14,204 nt of DNA, taken from positions 1 to 14,204 of the forward strand of contig JADDMT010000302.1 in assembly GCA_021401465.1 (NCBI GenBank), given 5' to 3'. Positions 8,061-14,204 of this stretch are shown here, piece after piece. Positions within the stretch are counted from its first letter, which is position 1; each line of letters begins with the position of its first letter. The notes beneath the pieces were generated by a model that saw only the letters and a program-made list of their open reading frames with translations, did not search any database and was not told the DNA's origin. This DNA comes from Teratosphaeria epicoccoides. Taxonomy: Eukaryota; Ascomycota; Dothideomycetes; Mycosphaerellales; Teratosphaeriaceae. Made by a program: the position numbers and the translations under genes.

Positions 8061-8895
8061 TAATTAGGGTTTAACTGTAATCTTGTAATAGAGTAATGCT
8101 AGTAGTTATACGCAAGTAGTATCGTTTTAGATAGCGACTACACAAGCGCCTCATCTGATAGAGTATATGCATAACACTAATTATCTCGTCTATTCGTATG
8201 TACTTAATAACTATTAAATGCTAGTAGTATACTAGCAGTACGTCTACTGCTACTACGTTAAGGTCCGACCTATAGATTGCTACTACATGTTTTAAACCCT
8301 TATAATCGATAGACAACAACTGCTAGTAGTATACTAGTAGTACTCCTACTACGTTTACGCTACACATCTAAGCCGCTAGTAATAGAGAGTATGACTCTGT
8401 CTATATAAATACTATATACTTTGGATTTATATATGAAACTACTCAAAATTTAGGATTCCTGGCTAAAATAGCGCTCGTACTACCTGCGATTAACAGAATA
8501 AGTTAGCTAATAATAACTGCTACTAGTATATTACTAGCATATCCATTTTCGTCTACTCTAGGCCCTCTATTACTACTAAACTCTAATAACACTTAATTCT
8601 TCTATTAACCTAAACACTAACCCTAACTACGCATGGCTAGCTAACATGATAAACCGTCTAAGTAGTAATTAGCTACCTGCGCGGCACGTGTACCTTTATA
8701 GGGTTTAGGTGTTTATAGTAATTAACGCGTCTATAAGCGCCGTAGCCTTTGTAACATACTATGTTAATAATAGCTTCATAGCGCATACTATACTACACAG
8801 GCTACAGCAAGGCATTAAAAGGTCATAGTAGTTATGCCTAGTATGTTCCTACCTACATAGCGGCGAAGTTTTAGTACTTTATTAATTAGAGTACT
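8061..8895. other. Gene-free stretch upstream of the transposase
   Basis: No convincing protein frame was found, although one frame at about 8690-8890 is protein-like and could be an upstream exon of the transposase. The stretch holds two copies of a short direct repeat (8219 and 8321) and an imperfect inverted pair around 8603-8632 and 8693-8720 with telomere-like CCTAAAC/CCCTAA strings. The left end of the Plavaka-like element most likely lies here, but no terminal inverted repeat could be fixed. Confidence 0.4.
8219..8356 (+). repeat. Direct repeat pair, candidate left subterminal repeats
   Basis: TGCTAGTAGTATAC occurs at 8219-8232 and 8321-8334, each followed by a related TAG/TAC stretch ending TACTACGTT. 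The units are about 36-40 bp, 102 bp apart. Each core is itself partly palindromic (GCTAGTA...TACTAGC). The same 14-mer occurs exactly in inverted orientation at 12669-12682, downstream of the transposase. Confidence 0.55.
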
Positions 8896-11800
8896 ATGGA
8901 TCTTAGGCCTAACGAAAAATACGCGTCAGATTTGAACATCTCCTTAGACTCGAACGACAGAGTCGAAACTTAATTAGCAGACAATGTCCTTGCCTATAAG
9001 GAGGGGACATTAGTCGACGACACTATAGGAGTAGATAGGCAGTATGTTACAAACGAGGAACTAGTTATAGTCATTAAGCCTGTGTTTAATGAGGCTTACA
9101 TGTAAGAGAAGGAGATAGTAGCGACAGCTAGGGTAATCGACAATGATAGTAGTAACATTAACGCGCTTAGTCTCTATGATAACCTAGCAGTATTTACAAG
9201 AGACGCTACATCTCTAGATAGACGATATAGAGACACGAATGGCAGCTAAGCAGGTAGGCTACATAGCGTCATGAGCGAGCATAGCTTGGCTTTAATCCAT
9301 ATGCGCGCTAGTAGGCTGTTATCTGCTAGATGCAAGTAACCGTACAAGCGGACACCTTTCGGTATAGGTAGTCTCATAGTAGGCAGGCTAATTAAAGTAT
9401 ACGTTAAGCCGCAATCCTACTAAGCTAGTAATAACCTTGACTAGGTCTAACAAACAGACAGATAAGGAACTTAACGAATAGGGCTATGCCTTCTTCTAAA
9501 GTAATGCAGATATAGCATTCGTATACTAGCTCTTACACGAAGGCATTTCGAGTAACCCTATCGATCGGTTATTCAAGAATTCCCGGCTACAGAAGATCTA
9601 CAAACTACTTAGCTTTTAGTTAGGCGTAGAGCTTAAGGACAAGATCTAAGAAGTAAGTACCTACTAACTACTATTCATTGCAAAGTAGAGTATTACGAAC
9701 ATCGAATTAGAATCTCTATAGTCGACCTCTAGTGTTAAGACAGTGCCTCTAAGGCACTAGAAAGTCAAAGACATTATGCGCTTTCTCATAGGGCACAAGG
9801 GTTTCAGGAATGATCTTGTGTACGCGCCTTATTACCTTAAGACTCTAGATGACCTGCCTAGGCGGATCTATTAGGACATAGCCTCTGTAGACTAGTAGTA
9901 GGACAGACAGAAAGAGCTTAGAATAGACAGAGCGACAATTATGCTACTAATTCTTACTAGTAACAAGACATAGGTTACTAATAACCTAATCATTAAGGTA
10001 ACCTAATCGCATAGCTAGTATACTTGACGATTAGCAACCTACCTAGATCGGTTTGTAACTCTAACTATCGACTAGGTAGCGTGCTCCTAGCGATGCTACT
10101 AGTAGTTAAAGGCGGAAAAGGAAGCATTAGGGACAAGCTATACTATTGCTACATGAAGACAATGTTCGACCCTATTGCTAAGCTTGCTACAAGCAAGGGC
10201 CTTAATGTCTTGTATGCGGATAGCAAGACACGGCGATGTTTCCTAAATATCGCGGTATACGCAAGCGACTACTAAGAACAGGTAATAATTACAGGCGTGA
10301 AGAACAACCGCTACTACATAATATGTATAATCTATCCAGAAAAACGCGAAGACCTTAAAGCCGTTACACTATAGCGGACACATAAGGACACGTAAATACA
10401 AATCATGTTCTAGCGAGTAGCGAAGAAAGACTAGGGTAGCTACGTGCATGACCTACTAAACTTCGCATTTAGGCACCCTAGCCTAAATATCTACAAGACG
10501 CTAATAGTAGATGTGCTCTACTAACTCTTTAAGGGCGTATTAATGTACGTTATAGATTAGACGCGAGATTTGCTTAAGAGTCAACTACCTCTGTCTTTGA
10601 AGCGAGCTAGAGCGGCACTCCTACAAGCTAAGGGTTAGTATAAAGTAGCAAGAAAGAGTAATAAAGGCAAGACTGTTGTAGATCATTAACTAGATGTCAT
10701 TATCGACTGTCGTTTTATGGCGGTGCCTGCATTTAGGAACCTCTAGGTGTTTAGCTAGATGTCTGTAGTAAGCTAATAGACAGGCTAGAAACAAAAGAGT
10801 ATGCTATAACAGTTACTCCTAGTCTTTGTGCTACTATTAGAAGAGGCTAAGGTATATAGCGCCATCTAGTTCTTACGGGCGATAGTAGACTTCTCTTAGT
10901 TAGCGTAATATCCTTTACATGATAGCGAAACGCTCTAGTTTATAGTCCTTACCCTGTTCTGATGTAACTAGTATAAAGAAGAGTTTAGGGAGTACCGTAT
11001 AAGCAAAGGAGAGCTAAGAAAGAAGAAAGCGCAGACAGAGCGAGTAGAGGAGCCTAAGATAGTAGACAATATGTGTAAACTATAAGGGCACTTTAATTTT
11101 CCTAAGTTTTATGCCCTTACATACTACGTAGACATGATACAGCTCTTCGGTAACGCGCTAGACCTCGACACTAGCTACTTTAAACACAAGCATGTTAAAT
11201 ACGTCAAGAAGCTATTTAAATTAACTAAAAAGAAGAACAGATAGGAGGACTAAATTATAGAGCACTTCTAGTAAAAGATTACTATGCTTACATTCTTTGA
11301 TACTAGCCTAACGTTCTAGCAGCAGACTAAGGCTAAACGTCGAGAGGCTCGGGAGCGTAAAGTGCCTTAACTAACAGAGTAGAAGGATGTCGAAGCCTTC
11401 CTTAGCTAGCGAAGGCTAAGATCTAGCTAATTGTTACTATGTAGAGACATATAGAGGACAGTTAGTAATGTAGTAGCACACATAGGGCTAGAGGTAGGGC
11501 CTTACTTCTGTCATGCTACTACAGTGTTTGTCAGAGAGTACTAGGCGTCGTCTAATATAACATCAATGTTAAATATAATGCGTCTTAATCCTGATAGGAT
11601 TAAGGGCAGACCGGATTAGGTTAACGATTTAGAGGTATCTTTCTATGCTAGTGTATAGTACTAGAAGATGCATTATAAGGATCCTAACGATCTATCTGCA
11701 ACTAAGCTAGACGTCGTTAGATGTACACTAAACTAGCAAGGAATCCAGGACAATCGCTATAACGACTAGCTCTAGGTCTAGGAGTACGAAGTGCTACTAG

Positions 11801-12415
11801 TTATAGACAAGACTACTAGCGTTAAAAGACAAATCGACCTAGTAGTTACCTTCGAGAGCTAGCTGCCTACTCGCCTGTTATATGTCGTAACCTTCTAAGA
11901 CAAGAAATCGCGCGTCATAGTAGACGGCTATAACTACATAATACTAGCACATAATAAACGTCCGACCTATACAGGTGTGTTTGTAGACCTGTTCTAGCCA
12001 AAGGATCTAGCTAGAAGAGCAGACAATGTTTATAGCATGACAGTAATTACAGCGATGCGTTCCGGCCTATAGGAAGGTACTCTGCAAGGTCGCTATATCT
12101 ACAGGCTTACTAGCGTCTACTATAGCATCTACATTATACTAACAGACGAATATAATACCTCCGGCTAATATGACATGTACATTAACAACACTGCCTACTT
12201 TAAGACCTATAACTTCATATACAATGCAGACTAGGAGGAACAAGAGTCTAGGGTAGCAACTAAACACAAGCTACATCGCCTAAATACAGCTAAGGAGCGC
12301 AATATTGTAGCTACTAGCAAGGAAGGGCCGCTATCGCTCAAGCGTGGCGTCGCTAGTAGCTCTACTTAGGACTAATTAAGGAGAAACAAACGCAAACGAT
12401 TATGACATGTATAAC
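8896..12415 (+). pseudogene. Plavaka-like (CACTA/Tnp2-related) transposase, nearly full length but riddled with stops
   Basis: A transposase of this group cuts and moves its own DNA element. The first plausible ATG is 8896 (MDLRPNEKYASD). One frame holds to about 9300, another from about 9390 to 9980, then the first again for about 800 codons to 12415; the two switches may be indels or introns. Recognisable parts in order: SNADIAFVY and LLHEGIS with IDRLFKNSRL near 9510-9590; LTSNKT near 9953-9970, where the family has SDKT, so Asp is Asn; VYLTISNLPRS near 10015, where the preceding Trp-Pro reads stop-Leu; LYADSKTRR near 10215; VDVLY-stop-LFKGVL near 10507, for the family's D-x-LHQL-x-KG; HFNFPKFYALTYYV near 11090; and a C-terminal YDMYINNTAYF near 12170. 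The 10024 start of the longest open piece is TTG inside this protein. Stops match lost Gln/Trp throughout. Confidence 0.8.
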
Positions 12416-12660
12416 TAATGCTATACTAGTAAGCTCGATAAAAGTAGTATGCTATAAGCCCTAGCGTAAGCAATACTTCTGTAACTAGCGCTACTAGTTC
12501 GACTAACTAGAAGAATAAGAGCGAGGGTCAGGATGCTAGATGTACACAAGAAGTAGTCAAGGGTACTAGAAGCATACTACTAGCAGGTTAAATGCTAGCC
12601 CTAGACCTACAGACATTATGATAAAACTACTAGCAGTAAATCACAAGAGACGTCTTAAAG
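12416..12660. other. 3' flank of the transposase, no separate gene recognised
   Basis: The transposase phase reads on as Ser/Thr-rich peptide with stops (SNTSVTSATSSTN, KNKSEGQDARC), so the true stop cannot be chosen; this could be the last part of the protein or 3' untranslated sequence. At 12572-12585 it contains GCATACTACTAGCA, one base from the inverted subterminal motif. Confidence 0.4.
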
Positions 12661-12870
12661 TACTACAGGTATACTACTAGCACTTTTAATCGCGGCTAGG
12701 TTAAGTGTGCTGTTACCCTATCTCGCGGAAATACTAGCGGCAGACAGAAGGAGATGCTACAGGTATACCGCTAGCACCTTTAGTCGTAGCTAGGTCAAGT
12801 ATGCTATTACCCTATCTCGCGGATCTAGTAATGGCAGGTAGAGTGAGGTGCTATAGGTATACTGCTAGCA
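12572..12870 (-). repeat. Inverted copies of the subterminal motif, candidate right-end repeats
   Basis: GTATACTACTAGCA at 12669-12682 is the exact reverse complement of the 14-mer at 8219 and 8321. Variants lie at 12572-12585 (one mismatch), 12763-12776 (two) and 12857-12870 (one). Motifs facing opposite ways at the two ends of a transposase gene are typical of subterminal binding sites in CACTA-type elements. Because TAG and CTA are enriched everywhere here, part of the match could come from shared base bias. Confidence 0.5.
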
Positions 12871-12888
12871 CTTTCGAACGTAGCTAGG
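12661..12888. repeat. 94-bp tandem repeat, about 2.4 copies
   Basis: Copies begin at 12661 (TACTACAGGT), 12755 (TGCTACAGGT) and 12849 (TGCTATAGGT), giving a period of exactly 94 bp twice. Each contains GTATAC-x2-CTAGCA (12669, 12763, 12857), and the two complete copies share TACCCTATCTCGCGGA. Differences are largely C/T or G/A. The third copy stops after about 40 bp. Confidence 0.85.
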
Positions 12889-12951
12889 GTAGATAGTTTA
12901 TGCGGTCTATCGCTAGCTCTAGCCTTAACTAATAGAGCGCATAGTATCGAT

Positions 12952-13120
12952 AAATCTCATGAAGACTAGGAGGACGAGTCACTATCTAAGAAGGCTAAGT
13001 GTAACTCTAGTTAGCTGCTTAGCACCCTGTCAGATCGTAGCAAAATGTGCTAAACAGCTAACTAGAGTTACCCTTAGCCTTCTTCGATAGTAACTCGTCC
13101 TCCTAGTCTTCGTCAGATTC
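12952..13120. repeat. Long hairpin 1 (inverted repeat, 21-base loop)
   Basis: The left arm (12952-13025) and right arm (13047-13120) are near-perfect reverse complements for 65 bp next to the loop, with weaker pairing at the outer tip. Mismatches are mainly transitions. The loop (13026-13046) is almost the same as that of the next hairpin. Read in one phase, the arm gives an acidic-basic peptide (EDESLSKKAKCNSS). Confidence 0.9.
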
Positions 13121-13122
13121 AT

Positions 13123-13358
13123 GTAGTAGATCCTCTAGCCCCGCCTCGATTCCAATGAATCTGACTAAGACTAGGAGGACGAGCTACTATCTAAGAAGGC
13201 TAAGTAAACTCTAGTTAGCCGCTTAGCACCCTGTCAGATCATGGCAAAATGTGCTAAACAGCTGACTAGAGTTGCCCTTAGCCTTCTTTAATAGTGACTC
13301 GTCTCCCTAGTCTTAGTCGGATTCATCGGAATTAAGGCGGGGCTAGAGGATCTGCTAC
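13123..13358. repeat. Long hairpin 2 (inverted repeat, 107-bp arms)
   Basis: The left arm (13123-13229) and right arm (13251-13358) are near-perfect reverse complements around a 21-base loop (13230-13250). Its inner arms match those of hairpin 1, and the loops are in the same orientation with two differences, so the hairpins are tandem copies with centres about 204 bp apart. The outer part (GATCCTCTAGCCCCGCC) is found only in this copy as a pair. No transposase or RNA gene is evident within. Confidence 0.9.
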
Positions 13359-13559
13359 ATAGTCGTAATATATAGTAATAGATAGACGTTATGCTAATGT
13401 CATGCTATTTGTAACCTACGCCTCTACTACTAGGGCGAGGTATACTAGACCTAGGGCATCTAGTAATTTCGGCATCCCTTCTACTACCGCTTTAGTTTAA
13501 GGAGTATACCTTCATAGTAAGGTTAATATGCTTAGTCTCTACGAGGGCCTAATAGACTA
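13359..13559. other. Stretch between hairpin 2 and the minus-strand gene, content unclear
   Basis: Both strands give partly protein-like frames (plus: VNMLSLYEGLIDYKV near 13527; minus: continuation of the neighbour's phase), and I cannot decide between them. It may be the C-terminal end of the minus-strand gene. No RNA gene or repeat is visible. Confidence 0.3.
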
Positions 13560-14204
13560 CAAAGTGTAGCCTAAGGACATTAACATCTTACCTGCAATTT
13601 CATAAGATGCTAAGAAGAGCAAGATGCTTGTAGATGCTTAGTAAGTTCTCAAGAAAGTCATGAATTGCCGCCTACTATAGCCGCAAGCAGGTCTTCTACC
13701 TATGTGCATAACTACTTATTAGTCATGCCGCAGGATTAGCAGTTAGTGCTACTAGCCGAAAGTCTCTTATCGCATGCACATCTCTCTGCTAGCTAGCGTC
13801 TAGGCAGCTAGCTAGCTTATCTACCTCGTATATTTACTACCCTTTTCGTAGAGCCTTCGCTACCTGTCGTTCTAGCGTACGTCTCTCTGTACGCGACAAT
13901 TCCCGTTTGACTTGATTAAGAGGTATTGTAGCTATAGGCTTAATAAGGAGAGTGTATAAGAGCTCGACCTAGAAACCCCTCTGCCTAGGAGTAGTACTAC
14001 TGATCTTGCTATTAAGCTATTTACGCTACGCTATGTCGACTTTAACCTCTAACGCCGCGGTTAAATAGCTGACATAGGTGTCATGAGTGTCAGGAGTACT
14101 GTCCGGAGTACTGTAGGATACAGGATCATGTAGGTCCTAAGTGCTATGAGTCATAGTACCGTCATGGGAGTACTATGAGTCATAGGCATAGTCATGGAAG
14201 AAAG
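13560..14204 (-). pseudogene. Decayed unknown protein, partial, with a short-repeat segment near the visible N-terminal side
   Basis: The minus-strand phase runs about 215 codons from the right edge, so the start is missing. The first 40 visible codons are a Ser/Thr/Pro/Asp repeat (SYSTPDSTPDTHDTYV). Then come SYLTAALEVKVDIA, NSKISSTTPRQRGF and a basic helical segment, LNQVKRELSRTERRTLERQVAKALRKG, followed by IYEVDKLASCLDAS, RDVHAIRDFRLVALTANPAA and HDFLENLLSIYKHLALLSIL. About ten stops, mostly TAG, fit former Gln or Trp. The antisense plus-strand frame is also partly open, so strand choice is moderately sure. The family is not recognised. Confidence 0.5.
14077..14196. repeat. 12-bp minisatellite, about 10 degenerate units
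   Basis: Units of 12 bases run without gaps, clearest at 14089-14112 (GTCAGGAGTACT, GTCCGGAGTACT), then more diverged. Because 12 is a multiple of three, the minus-strand reading is a 4-residue repeat close to Ser-Thr-Pro-Asp, in phase with the gene below it. Confidence 0.7.

Noticed and set aside
8603..8720. Telomere-like CCTAAAC/CCCTAA strings
   Set aside because: Only one or two imperfect units on each side, without a tandem array; more likely chance or a weak inverted repeat.
10024..10275. A separate 83-residue gene
   Set aside because: Its first codon is TTG inside the VYLTI motif and the same frame continues on both sides as transposase.
12661..13358. A CRISPR array
   Set aside because: The repeats are 94-bp direct copies and long hairpins, without regular short repeats and unique spacers, in a eukaryotic transposon context.
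1..14204. TAG reassigned to an amino acid (alternative genetic code)
   Set aside because: In-frame stops replace both Gln and Trp at conserved sites, TAA also occurs, gene-free stretches show the same triplet bias, and catalytic residues are damaged too. Mutation explains this better than recoding.

Overview
The window looks like a transposon graveyard from a filamentous ascomycete (Pezizomycotina-type) genome. No intact protein-coding gene was found. It holds a minus-strand Ty3/gypsy retrotransposon, a plus-strand transposase related to the fungal Plavaka (CACTA/Tnp2-like) group, and several broken accessory genes. The assignment rests on the two element types plus a heavy C-to-T decay pattern resembling repeat-induced point mutation (RIP). 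All identifications come from reading translations by eye; no database search was run.

Layout. Positions 1-4746 (minus) are a gag-pol polyprotein read in one phase for 1582 codons but broken by dozens of stops; its 3' end runs off the left edge. Positions 4796-5017 are its probable 5' LTR, with a TATA box and a likely self-priming site, as in Tf1-type elements. Positions 5018-5160 form a short island that lacks the decay. From about 5180 to 8060 come four decayed genes: an acidic/Ser-rich and Gln-rich reading frame (minus, start 5633), a Ser/Pro-rich protein (plus, start 5996), a helical Gln/Leu-rich protein (minus, start 7458) and a probable SNF2-family helicase C-terminal fragment (plus, about 7560-8060). 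Positions 8896-12415 are the Plavaka-like transposase, flanked by short motifs in direct orientation upstream (8219, 8321) and inverted orientation downstream (12572-12870), as expected of subterminal transposase-binding repeats. Positions 12661-12888 are a 94-bp tandem repeat, 12952-13358 two adjacent long hairpins, and 13560-14204 (minus) a partial unknown gene whose visible N-terminal side is a 12-bp minisatellite encoding a 4-residue repeat.

Decay pattern. Glutamine codons read TAG or TAA and tryptophan codons read TAG, with P-to-L, H-to-Y, D-to-N and E-to-K changes at conserved positions. All fit C-to-T change at CpA on either strand. CpG is not depleted, which argues against ordinary CpG methylation decay. 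Reading frames survive for hundreds of codons, so damage is mostly substitution rather than indel. Decay looks lighter in the gypsy copy than in 5200-14204, suggesting the retrotransposon is a later arrival.

Functionally, nothing here should be expressed as full-length protein. The main open question is whether the accessory genes at 5180-8060 and 13560-14204 were passengers of one large Plavaka-type element or are separate nested insertions.
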